From: COE1 sp964445375
GTDB lineage: Bacteria > Bacillota > Clostridia > Lachnospirales > Lachnospiraceae
DNA: 52,439 nucleotides
Direction: 5' to 3'
Assembly: GCA_964445375.1 (NCBI GenBank)
Contig: CAYUKO010000005.1
Coordinates: 1-52,439, forward strand
Shown here in pieces: positions 41,858 through 49,879 of this stretch. A program made the translations under genes and the position numbers. The notes beneath the pieces were generated by a model, which saw nothing but the letters and a program-made list of their open reading frames with translations, did no database searches and was not told the DNA's origin. How positions within the stretch are numbered: the stretch's first letter is position 1; each line of letters opens with the position of its first letter.

Positions 41858-42035
41858 AGAGTCTATATTATGTAACTCAGCTCTCGCTGACGAAGATTAT
41901 AATATCATACCCTTTATCAAAATGCAAGCATTATTTTTATAAAATTGCAATTTCTTTTTCACGAATTATTAGCAAACAAAGTGTTGTCAAAACGCCCTCT
42001 ATAAATTACCATAACCACTTCATGATCTTGGTCGT

Positions 42036-42260
42036 TTATGCCTTATCCTTATTTGCCGCCTTCTTAAGCTGATCTTGTACAATGTATCTTCTTACTGTAC
42101 GCTCTGTATGGGAGAAAAGCACATACATGATTTCATCCAATTCCATTCCTTCTTCAAATGCCTTTTTCACTGCATTATCCATTCCACTCTGTGTAATCGC
42201 TTCATCAAGTGCCATAGCAGCTTCGTTCAAAGTAGCTCTATCATCATTAAAAATACTCAT
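42036..42260 (-). CDS. Small conserved-looking acidic protein (74 aa)
   Basis: The start at MSIFNDDRATLNEAAMALDE follows GAAAGGATGGG. The protein is helical: ITQSGMDNAVKKAFEEGMEL then a short HTH-like part DEIMYVLFSHTERTVRRYIV. The last 30 residues could be a minimal DNA-binding or oligomerisation helix pair. No family name can be given with confidence. Downstream lies tRNA-Trp, upstream the sleB gene. Confidence 0.6.
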   Translation of the reverse strand: MSIFNDDRATLNEAAMALDEAITQSGMDNAVKKAFEEGMELDEIMYVLFSHTERTVRRYIVQDQLKKAANKDKA

Positions 42261-42487
42261 TTTCTTCCCATCCTTTCTTTCCGGACATATATAAGTTATT
42301 ATAACAAGAACATATACTATCGTCAATAATTGACTGATTATTTGCTATTTAATAATTGTAAATCAGTCAATTTATGTCTACTTCTCCAGTAAAAAGCAAT
42401 GAAATCTATGACCATACTTTTACTTGTCTGGATTTTCCACGGCTTCCGCATGCGAATAAACTTTGATTTGATAGGAATTTCTATTAC

Positions 42488-42524
42488 ACAAAAATCACCA
42501 GCAATGACTATCAATGCTGGTGAT
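42488..42524. terminator. Terminator of sleB
   Basis: AAATCACCAGCA and TGCTGGTGATTTT pair with an 11-nt loop. Confidence 0.85.
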
Positions 42525-42534
42525 TTTCTCCTGG

Positions 42535-43179
42535 CTAAGCCGCTGAAAAATATAATTCTCCAATCCGGAATGCCTGATTGTGAAAAGAATGATAATGCTC
42601 ACTTCTGAACCATAATACATTCTCGTCCACGGTGTTATTATCCAAAGCTTTTGCAACTGCCTGTTCCACGCTCTCAGTAATTGGGACATTGTTGATGACT
42701 CCATTACCAACACAAGTGAACTGGCCACTCTGTCTAACGACCTCTTCTAAAGAGTCTGGAAAGATAGAAGACTCCATTCTGTTCAGAATTACACAAGCAA
42801 CGGTATACTGTGCTTCTGGACTTTCCCCTCTTGATTCGGCAGACACTACCTTTTGCATAAGCAACAATTCTTCTTCCGTCAAGGTTGTTTTGCGTTTACC
42901 TGCTTCCACAACACTTGCTACTAACGGGTTCGCAGTGTCATACATCTGCGCCTGCGTATCTGCTATTGCTACAACGTTTTTTTCCCCTTGCGCCTGTACT
43001 GCTGCCACTTGACTCTGAGTCACATGGATTCCTTCAATAAGTGACTCTGTAGCATGCGTTGTATCCAGTACATTCGCGATTTCCTCTGTTCGGGTTTCAT
43101 TTTCCTGCGGGTATCCCATACCAAGTGTAGTGAACGTAACACTCATCACTGCTACAGTACCCACGATTCTTTTAAACAT
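42535..43179 (-). CDS. SleB-like cell wall hydrolase
   Basis: 214 residues: signal peptide (IVGTVAVMSVTFTTLGMGYP), a linker, and a Hydrolase_2/SleB domain (LTEEELLLMQKVVSAESRGE with catalytic Glu, AQYTVACVILNRMESSIFPD, SGQFTCVGNGVI, ENVLWFRSEHYHSFHNQAFR). SleB is a lytic transglycosylase of spore cortex and related vegetative enzymes act on the wall. GACGGAGG precedes the start. The gene has a long, structured 5' leader. Confidence 0.93.
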   Translation of the reverse strand: MFKRIVGTVAVMSVTFTTLGMGYPQENETRTEEIANVLDTTHATESLIEGIHVTQSQVAAVQAQGEKNVVAIADTQAQMYDTANPLVASVVEAGKRKTTLTEEELLLMQKVVSAESRGESPEAQYTVACVILNRMESSIFPDSLEEVVRQSGQFTCVGNGVINNVPITESVEQAVAKALDNNTVDENVLWFRSEHYHSFHNQAFRIGELYFSAA

Positions 43180-43199
43180 ATTACTATTTACCTCCGTCT

Positions 43200-43375
43200 A
43201 CCGATTGTGTTTGTCACGCTCGGTGGCTAAAAGCCTCTGCTTCATTGACGCCTACTTTATACTAATTCCTACAAAATAAATGCATGAATTAAACAATTTT
43301 GAAATCATCGCTTAACAAAGTAGTAACATTTTCAAGTACAAGAACCTATTATATCAGCGTACTTTTAAAAATCAA
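43200..43375 (-). promoter_or_regulatory. Promoter and long leader of the sleB-like gene
   Basis: On the minus strand TTGATT (43370-43375), 16-bp spacer, TATAAT (43348-43353). The transcript would carry about 165 nt before the ATG, with hairpins AGGC-tttta-GCC and ACCGA...TCGGT (43200-43224, inner GTG/CAC) ending just ahead of the Shine-Dalgarno sequence. It does not match a riboswitch class that I can recognise. Confidence 0.55.
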
Positions 43376-43460
43376 CCCATTTTTTGTACTTATTCGCGTG
43401 CAACGTCAGACAATTCAGTCAATTAGTACTATGTTTTTCACTTGAACACATTATTAATAT

Positions 43461-44759
43461 TTAAGAAAAGAATTCTTTTGTAAGCTGAATCAAATATTCC
43501 ATGTCCTTCACACCAGCTGTTTCATATGCTGAATGCATAGCCAACTGTGGCAGACCAATATCAGCTGCCGGCATAGACACTTGTGCCATTGCCAGATTTC
43601 CCAGTGTAGAACCGCCTGCAATATCGGATCGATTTGCATAGGTCTGCACGGGCACATTACATTTCTCACACAAAAGCTTCACATAAGCCGAAGAATACGC
43701 ATCTGTCGCATACTTCTGGCTTCCATGATATTTGATTACAATTCCTTTATTCAAGAATGGCTTATTCGTCGGATCTGCCTTTCCCGCCTGATTTGGATGA
43801 CATGCATGCGCATTATCCGCACTTAATAAAAAGCTTCCTGCAATCCAGGTTCTTAAAAGAGCTGACGTTATCTCCAAGCCTGCTGCAATATTATCCAGCG
43901 TATCTCTTAAGAATGTAGAATCTGCGCCCTGGCGTGTCAGACTGCCAACCTCTTCATTGTCAAAGATAGCAAGAATATTGATATATTCCTTAGATTCTGC
44001 CTGCAAAAGACCTTGTAAACCTCCGTACACACAACCTAAATCATCATATCTTGGTGCCATGATAAATTCCTGCTCCGCACCTGCAAGAACCGCTTTCTCA
44101 CAATTTTCTACAAAAAGATCACCTGCAAGAATATCCTTCTCTTCCAGAGTCTCCTCCAATTCCTTACTCAATACTTCTGCTACCATTGCCTTTATTGATT
44201 GATATCCTTTTTCGCCCTGCTTCATAGACCATAAAGGCAGCATATCAACTTGAGGATTTAATGCAACACCGTTATTCATATCACGGTTCATGTGAATGGC
44301 AAGATTCGGTATCATACAAATATTGTCTGCGAGTTTTACCGGATAGGAAACAATCTCCCCCTCTTTTGCAACACATACTCTTCCTGCAATGGTTAATGGT
44401 CTGTCCATCCAAGTAGATAATATCATTCCACCATACTTCTCTGTATTCAGAACAACATAAGCACCTTCCTTTTCTATCTCAGGATTTTCCTTTACTTTAA
44501 ATGCAGGTGAATCTGTATGTGCAGCATATATATGAGATCCCTTTACCTCTGTCATATCACAATCAGGGACGCGAAATGCCATTAAAGAGGAATCATTTCG
44601 AACCACATAATATGCCTTTCCGCTTTCCAGATTCCATAGCTTTTTCTCACTTAATTGCTCAAAACCAGCCATTTTTAGTTGATTTTCGACTTCACGCACT
44701 GCATGATAGCTGGTCAAACTATTATCTATAAATTGCAATAATTCTTTCATTTCCTGCAT
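43461..44759 (-). CDS. M18 family aminopeptidase
   Basis: 432 residues, full length for M18 (aspartyl aminopeptidase-like). Zinc ligands: IYAAHTDSPAFKVKENPEIE (His, Asp), FDNEEVGSLTRQGADS (Glu pair), DNAHACHPNQAGK (His and Asp region) and the final MPAADIGLPQLAMHSAYETA. It is a cytoplasmic metallopeptidase removing N-terminal acidic or neutral residues. GAGGGA precedes the start; an ATG three codons later is possible. Confidence 0.95.
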   Translation of the reverse strand: MQEMKELLQFIDNSLTSYHAVREVENQLKMAGFEQLSEKKLWNLESGKAYYVVRNDSSLMAFRVPDCDMTEVKGSHIYAAHTDSPAFKVKENPEIEKEGAYVVLNTEKYGGMILSTWMDRPLTIAGRVCVAKEGEIVSYPVKLADNICMIPNLAIHMNRDMNNGVALNPQVDMLPLWSMKQGEKGYQSIKAMVAEVLSKELEETLEEKDILAGDLFVENCEKAVLAGAEQEFIMAPRYDDLGCVYGGLQGLLQAESKEYINILAIFDNEEVGSLTRQGADSTFLRDTLDNIAAGLEITSALLRTWIAGSFLLSADNAHACHPNQAGKADPTNKPFLNKGIVIKYHGSQKYATDAYSSAYVKLLCEKCNVPVQTYANRSDIAGGSTLGNLAMAQVSMPAADIGLPQLAMHSAYETAGVKDMEYLIQLTKEFFS

Positions 44760-44845
44760 GATTAATCCCTCACTTTCTTCATTTCCTGCAAAACCTATTC
44801 ATGTATAATGTATACAATAACACCTTATTTTCTAAAAAACACCTG

Positions 44846-46222
44846 CTATATTAAATCTATTGCTTCTCCAATTCCTGATATACCTATCATCCGAATCCCT
44901 TCTATCGGTTCTAATCCTTCCATGGAAACCTTAGGTAAAACGATAGTTTCATAACCTAATTTCTTAGCTTCCAATACGCGCTGTTCCACCTGGCTGACTG
45001 CTCTGACTTCACCACTTAAGCCAACTTCTCCAAAGCAGATGGTCTTTTCATCAATCGGTCGATTCTTATAACTTGAAACAATTGCCAGAATAATTCCTAA
45101 GTCAAGTGCCGGTTCGTTAATCTTGATTCCACCTGCAATATTCACATAAGCATCGCAGTCACCAATCTGCATTCCTGCTCTCTTTTCCAATACTGCCATT
45201 AACAGATTTACTCGATTAAAATCAGTTCCAGTTGTCTGACGCCTTGGAATTCCAAAATTAGTCCTGCAAACAAGCGCTTGAATCTCTATCAAAATTGGTC
45301 GTGTTCCTTCTATTGAGCATACCACAACAGAACCGCTTGCTCCTACCGGCTTGCCATTCAGCATGAATTCCGAAGGATTTGCAACCTCCACCAATCCTTC
45401 TTTTCGCATTTCAAACACACCAATTTCATTCGTGGAACCAAATCGATTCTTTACACCTCGAAGGATTCGATAAGACGCATGTCTGTCACCCTCAAAGTAC
45501 AGCACCGTATCTACCATATGTTCCAATACTCTTGGTCCTGCTACGGTTCCTTCCTTTGTAACATGCCCAACGATGAAAATAGATATTCCCAGTCCCTTTG
45601 CCAGCTGCATAAATACGTTGGTTGCCTCTCTTACCTGAGAAACGCTGCCTGGTGCAGAACCTACCTCTTCCTGATACATGGTCTGTATGGAATCAATGAT
45701 TACTACTTCCGGTGTTGCACGCTTGATTGCTTCCTCAATTAAGCTAAGATTTGTCTCACAGAGAAGAAGCATATGATCCTTAAAATCTCCAATTCGATTC
45801 GCACGAAGCTTAATCTGTTTTAACGATTCCTCACCGGATATATATAATACTTTATGTTCGGTATTTGACAGATTTCTGCATACCTGTAGCAAAAGTGTGG
45901 ACTTACCGATTCCCGGATCTCCTCCTACCAAAGTCAAGGAACCTTGAATAATTCCCCCTCCAAGAACCCGGTCAAGTTCTTTGATATTCGTGGATAATCG
46001 CTCGCTTTCCTCCATGGAAATAGAACTAATTTCTACCGGTTTTGGTGCATCCTTGTGTGCAAGTGTCTTGGCGCTTCCACCCATTCCACTTCCAGTAACG
46101 CTTACCTTCTCTTCCACCAAAGTATTCCATTGCTTACACCCTGGACACTGCCCCATCCATTTTGAAGACTCATACCCACATTCCTGACAGTAGAATACCG
46201 TTGTTACTTTTCCTTTTGCCAT
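44846..46222 (-). CDS. radA: DNA repair protein RadA
   Basis: 458 residues. Zinc finger FYCQECGYESSKWMGQCPGC at the N-terminus, Walker A VGGDPGIGKSTLLLQV, Walker B VVIIDSIQTMYQ, RadA-specific KNRFGSTNEIGVFEM and the Lon-like C-terminal domain (GGIKINEPALDLGIILAIVS). It drives branch migration in homologous recombination. The start at MAKGKVTT follows AAAGAGG; the frame is open nine codons upstream without a site. Confidence 0.98.
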   Translation of the reverse strand: MAKGKVTTVFYCQECGYESSKWMGQCPGCKQWNTLVEEKVSVTGSGMGGSAKTLAHKDAPKPVEISSISMEESERLSTNIKELDRVLGGGIIQGSLTLVGGDPGIGKSTLLLQVCRNLSNTEHKVLYISGEESLKQIKLRANRIGDFKDHMLLLCETNLSLIEEAIKRATPEVVIIDSIQTMYQEEVGSAPGSVSQVREATNVFMQLAKGLGISIFIVGHVTKEGTVAGPRVLEHMVDTVLYFEGDRHASYRILRGVKNRFGSTNEIGVFEMRKEGLVEVANPSEFMLNGKPVGASGSVVVCSIEGTRPILIEIQALVCRTNFGIPRRQTTGTDFNRVNLLMAVLEKRAGMQIGDCDAYVNIAGGIKINEPALDLGIILAIVSSYKNRPIDEKTICFGEVGLSGEVRAVSQVEQRVLEAKKLGYETIVLPKVSMEGLEPIEGIRMIGISGIGEAIDLI

Positions 46223-46263
46223 GTATTCCTCTTTCTCCTTTATTATCATATTTCATAAACGAA

Positions 46264-46294
46264 TAAATGCCTTCTCTTTACGAGAAGGCATTCT
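46264..46294. terminator. Terminator between the 138-aa gene and radA
   Basis: AATGCCTTCTC/GAGAAGGCATT with a 5-nt loop, followed by CTTTAC. It ends the 46316-46732 gene before radA. Confidence 0.7.
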
Positions 46295-46315
46295 TTACTT
46301 GCATTCTTATATTTA

Positions 46316-46732
46316 CTATGCTTGTTTAACCAGCTTTACAGAAACTTCGCCAACACCTTCAAGCTCTACACTTAAGTTCAACTTTCCGGAAAGGTTGGTT
46401 TTCATTGTACCAATGCTTTCACCGGCAACAATTACTTCATATTCGGAGTCATCTTCAAGACCGATGGTTATCTGTGCGTCCTGTTCTCCTTCCACTGTAA
46501 ATGAAATTCCTTCTGCATTCTCAGCAAAATTCAGAACAGAAGTTCCAGGAACAGATTCATATAAGAATAATCCGTTCTTTTCCAGCTTTGTCATTGCATT
46601 GAAGGTCTTAACTTTGTACATATCTCCTTCATGCTCGTAATCTTCCTTCTTAGCCTTCTGCGCTAACTGATGGTTTCCAAAGCTGATGCTTCCATTGCTC
46701 TCGGAGCGTAGTAATTCTTCAACTACTGCCAT
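46316..46732 (-). CDS. Hypothetical beta-rich protein (138 aa)
   Basis: The protein begins MAVVEELLRSESNGSISFGN. Its first half has LAQKAKKEDYEHEGDMYKVK, the second half is beta-rich (GISFTVEGEQDAQITIGLED, LNLSVELEGVGEVSVKLVKQ). No signal peptide or membrane helix. Proteins of this kind are sometimes labelled endosialidase-like in clostridia, but nothing here shows an enzyme active site. Good ribosome binding site (AGGAGGAC). Monocistronic. Confidence 0.75.
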   Translation of the reverse strand: MAVVEELLRSESNGSISFGNHQLAQKAKKEDYEHEGDMYKVKTFNAMTKLEKNGLFLYESVPGTSVLNFAENAEGISFTVEGEQDAQITIGLEDDSEYEVIVAGESIGTMKTNLSGKLNLSVELEGVGEVSVKLVKQA

Positions 46733-46896
46733 TTCTTTCGTCCTCCTAAAACTTAACTCTATTGTAATAATCCATATGAAATTGTTTTTGTAATCATTTA
46801 CAAGTATTCTCTCATTATTAATGAGATTATCTCAAGTATATACTAAAATTTCGACTTTTTCTACAGGAAAAATTTAAAATTTTAACATCATTTTTC

Positions 46897-49338
46897 TCAC
46901 TTTACGGTAAATGTTACTTTTTCATTTTTAATGCCTGCCTGAACGGTATCTCCTCGTTTTACTCTTCCTTCCAGAATGGCTGTTGCAAGCTCATCCTCAA
47001 CGACATTCTGTACTGCACGCTTCAGCGGTCTTGCACCCATCTTCAAATCAGAATGCTTACGTACAAGATACTCTTTCAAAGAATTGGTAAAGGTCAATTC
47101 TATCTCCATCTGTGTACGGCATCTGTCACACAGATTCTTGGATAATAAAGTAATAATCTGCTTCATATCCTTATCTGTTAATGGATGGAATACCATAATT
47201 TCATCAATTCGGTTAATGAATTCCGGCTTGAATAATCTCTTTACTTCCTCCATAACATTGGATCTCATTTTATTATAATCTGCTGTCTCATCCTTCTTGG
47301 AAGCAAAGCCAAGATTCTTTGGATCGATAATTCTCTGTGCTCCTGCATTGGATGTCATGATAAGAACCGTATTCTTAAAGCTTACCTTACGCCCCTTGGA
47401 ATCTGTAATATGCCCATCATCCAATACCTGCAGCAGCATATTAAATACATCCGGATGTGCCTTTTCAATCTCATCAAACAGTACTACTGAATAAGGATTG
47501 CGTCTTACCTTTTCACTTAACTGACCGCCTTCCTCGAATCCAACATATCCTGGCGGTGAGCCAATCATCTTAGAAACAGAATGCGACTCCATATATTCAG
47601 ACATATCAACACGAATCAACGCATTTTCTGAGCCAAACATAGCCTCTGCCAATGCCTTGGAAAGCTCTGTCTTACCAACACCTGTTGGTCCCAGGAAAAG
47701 GAAAGAACCAATTGGTCTGTTCGGATCCTGTAAGCCTACACGGCCACGCTTCATTGCTCTTGCAACTGCACTGACTGCTTCCTCCTGCCCAATCACGCGC
47801 TTGTGTAAAATGGATTCCAGCTTAAGTAATCTTTCACTTTCCTTCTGTGCAAGTTTCTGCACCGGAATCTTCGTCCAGTTTGATACAACATCTGCGATAT
47901 CATTCTCCGTTACAACAAGATTCTTCTCAGCCTGATTCTTCTCATACTTGTTTACTGATTTCTCGTATTTCTTAATCAACGCTTCCTGATTCTGGCGAAT
48001 CTCTGCTGCCTGTGTAAATGCCTCCATTCGAATAGAACGTTCAATCTGAAGCTCCATTTTCTTAATCTCATCTGACATCTCTTTCAGACTCTCAGGCACA
48101 TTCATATTTTTAAGACGAATTGCTGCTGATGCTTCATCAATCAAATCAATTGCCTTATCCGGCAGATTTCTATCATTAATATATCGCTCTGACAACTTTA
48201 CGGCTGCCTCGATTGCTTCCTCTGTAATCGTAACCTTATGATGCTCTTCATACTTATAAGCAATTCCCTTTAAAATGCCAATTGCTTCTTCCTGTGATGG
48301 TTCTTCCACGGTAACTGGCTGGAAACGTCTTTCCAGTGCAGCATCCTTCTCGATATATTTACGGTATTCTGAAATCGTAGTTGCACCAATGAGCTGAATC
48401 TCTCCTCTTGATAAGGATGGCTTCAAAATATTGGAAGCATCAATCGCACCTTCAGCACCACCGGCACCAATCAGAGTATGAATCTCATCAAGAAACAGAT
48501 AGATATTACCAGCATCAATGACTTCCCTGATTACCTTCTTAATTCTTTCTTCAAACTCACCACGATATTTAGAACCCGCTACCATACCGGATAAATCCAA
48601 AGTAACTACTCGCTTATTCTTCACCGTATCCGGTACTTCTCCATTCACGATACGAAGTGCCAGACCTTCTGCAATTGCAGTCTTTCCTACGCCAGGCTCA
48701 CCTATCAGACAAGGATTATTCTTAGTCCTTCTGGAAAGGATCTGTACCACACGCATAATCTCTGTTTCTCTTCCTACAACCGGATCAAGCTTTCCTTCTC
48801 TGGCTAATGCTGTCAAATCCCTACTGTACTGATTCAAAGTAGTTGTTGCACCATCTTTTTTCTTTTTATTACGATTCTTGGTAAGATCATCCTTATGCTG
48901 GGACACATCCTCCCCCATAGCAATCAACGTATCCATATACAACTTCTGAATATTGATTCCAATAGTATTTAATAATCTTAAACCTACGTTTTCACCTTCA
49001 CGAATCAAAGCTAGTAAAATATGCTCTGTTCCAGTCATTGCACTATGATACTTTTCTGCAATTCTATGACTTTCCTCTAAGATCTTAGTTGCTCTTGGTG
49101 AATATCCATCTCTCTCGTCAACAAGCAGATTCCCCTCTGGCGCAATCAAATCCTTAATCATACTGTTAAGTTGAATCTCATCCACGCCATTCTCTAAAAG
49201 AACCTTAGCCGCTACACCGGTTCTCTCCTTTGCCAGACCTACAAGCAAATGCTCACTGCCTACATAATTCTGATGCAGATCCTTTGCAGCTTTTGACGCT
49301 AAATGCAACGCAGTTTTTGCTTTATCTGTAAATTGCAT
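46897..49338 (-). CDS. clpC: ATP-dependent Clp protease ATPase ClpC
   Basis: 814 residues. Two Clp_N repeats at the N-terminus (KTALHLASKAAKDLHQNYVG, TKILEESHRIAEKYHSAMTG), first AAA module with GEPGVGKTAIAEGLA, middle coiled-coil, second AAA module with GPTGVGKTELSKALAEAMFG, sensor ITDSKGRKVSFKNTVLIMTS and the ClpC C-terminal domain. It unfolds proteins for ClpP. The ATG at 49338 or a GTG at 49341 serves as start; the GntR stop overlaps. McsA, McsB and CtsR genes are absent upstream. Confidence 0.96.
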   Translation of the reverse strand: MQFTDKAKTALHLASKAAKDLHQNYVGSEHLLVGLAKERTGVAAKVLLENGVDEIQLNSMIKDLIAPEGNLLVDERDGYSPRATKILEESHRIAEKYHSAMTGTEHILLALIREGENVGLRLLNTIGINIQKLYMDTLIAMGEDVSQHKDDLTKNRNKKKKDGATTTLNQYSRDLTALAREGKLDPVVGRETEIMRVVQILSRRTKNNPCLIGEPGVGKTAIAEGLALRIVNGEVPDTVKNKRVVTLDLSGMVAGSKYRGEFEERIKKVIREVIDAGNIYLFLDEIHTLIGAGGAEGAIDASNILKPSLSRGEIQLIGATTISEYRKYIEKDAALERRFQPVTVEEPSQEEAIGILKGIAYKYEEHHKVTITEEAIEAAVKLSERYINDRNLPDKAIDLIDEASAAIRLKNMNVPESLKEMSDEIKKMELQIERSIRMEAFTQAAEIRQNQEALIKKYEKSVNKYEKNQAEKNLVVTENDIADVVSNWTKIPVQKLAQKESERLLKLESILHKRVIGQEEAVSAVARAMKRGRVGLQDPNRPIGSFLFLGPTGVGKTELSKALAEAMFGSENALIRVDMSEYMESHSVSKMIGSPPGYVGFEEGGQLSEKVRRNPYSVVLFDEIEKAHPDVFNMLLQVLDDGHITDSKGRKVSFKNTVLIMTSNAGAQRIIDPKNLGFASKKDETADYNKMRSNVMEEVKRLFKPEFINRIDEIMVFHPLTDKDMKQIITLLSKNLCDRCRTQMEIELTFTNSLKEYLVRKHSDLKMGARPLKRAVQNVVEDELATAILEGRVKRGDTVQAGIKNEKVTFTVK

Positions 49339-49724
49339 CACTCCATGCCTCCGTTATCATCATAATTTTGATAAATCTCATCGATTAACGCATGTACCTC
49401 TTCCCTTGATATCTTCTTACATCTACTCTTGGCAAGCAATACCTGCAAATCCCTTTTCAGCTCCTCCATCGCCTGCAGTTTATCAATATCGATGGCGATT
49501 ACTGCACCCCTTCTACGGTCAACTTTAACAAAGCCTTCCTGCTTTAACACAGAATAAGCCTTATTTACTGTATGCATATTAATTCCTATGGTATCTGCAA
49601 GCTGTCTCACGGAAGGAAGTGTGTCTCCTTCCTGATACTGAGACGTAGCAATTCCGATTATAATCTGATTCCTTAGCTGTAGATACAATGCCTCATCACT
49701 ATTAAAATCAATCTCTATAAACAT
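49338..49724 (-). CDS. GntR-family (YtrA-type) repressor in operon with clpC
   Basis: 128 residues. DNA-binding winged helix LQLRNQIIIGIATSQYQEGD then LPSVRQLADTIGINMHTVNK, AYSVLKQEGFVKVDRRRGAV. The C-terminal part is short and helical, as in the YtrA subgroup, and has no ligand domain. It overlaps clpC by the stop/start, so it very likely controls clpC. A palindrome TAGCACA-N6-TGTGCTA sits in its own promoter. Confidence 0.92.
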   Translation of the reverse strand: MFIEIDFNSDEALYLQLRNQIIIGIATSQYQEGDTLPSVRQLADTIGINMHTVNKAYSVLKQEGFVKVDRRRGAVIAIDIDKLQAMEELKRDLQVLLAKSRCKKISREEVHALIDEIYQNYDDNGGME

Positions 49725-49768
49725 TTTATAACCGTGCCTTTCCTACATCTTTTCGGGCTGTTATATAA

Positions 49769-49797
49769 ATTGTAGCACACTGATATGTGCTATACAA
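49769..49797 (-). promoter_or_regulatory. Promoter and operator of gntR-clpC
   Basis: On the minus strand TTGTAT (49792-49797), 17-bp spacer, TACAAT (49769-49774). Inverted repeat TAGCACA/TGTGCTA (49773-49792) fills the spacer. It is a textbook repressor site, fitting the encoded GntR protein. Confidence 0.8.
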
Positions 49798-49819
49798 GTA
49801 AATTGTTTATAAATAAATG

Positions 49820-49858
49820 AAAGAGGAGCGTTATCATTTTCACTGATAATGCTCCTCT
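49820..49858. terminator. Terminator of the SH3 membrane protein gene
   Basis: AAAGAGGAGCGTTATCA pairs with TGATAATGCTCCTCTTT, one mismatch. Confidence 0.85.
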
Positions 49859-49879
49859 TTGGCATCTTATAAAACTTCT

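Noticed and set aside
43200..43350. A c-di-GMP (GEMM) or c-di-AMP riboswitch in front of the SleB-like gene.
   Set aside because: The characteristic conserved blocks of these classes could not be placed; only generic hairpins are visible.
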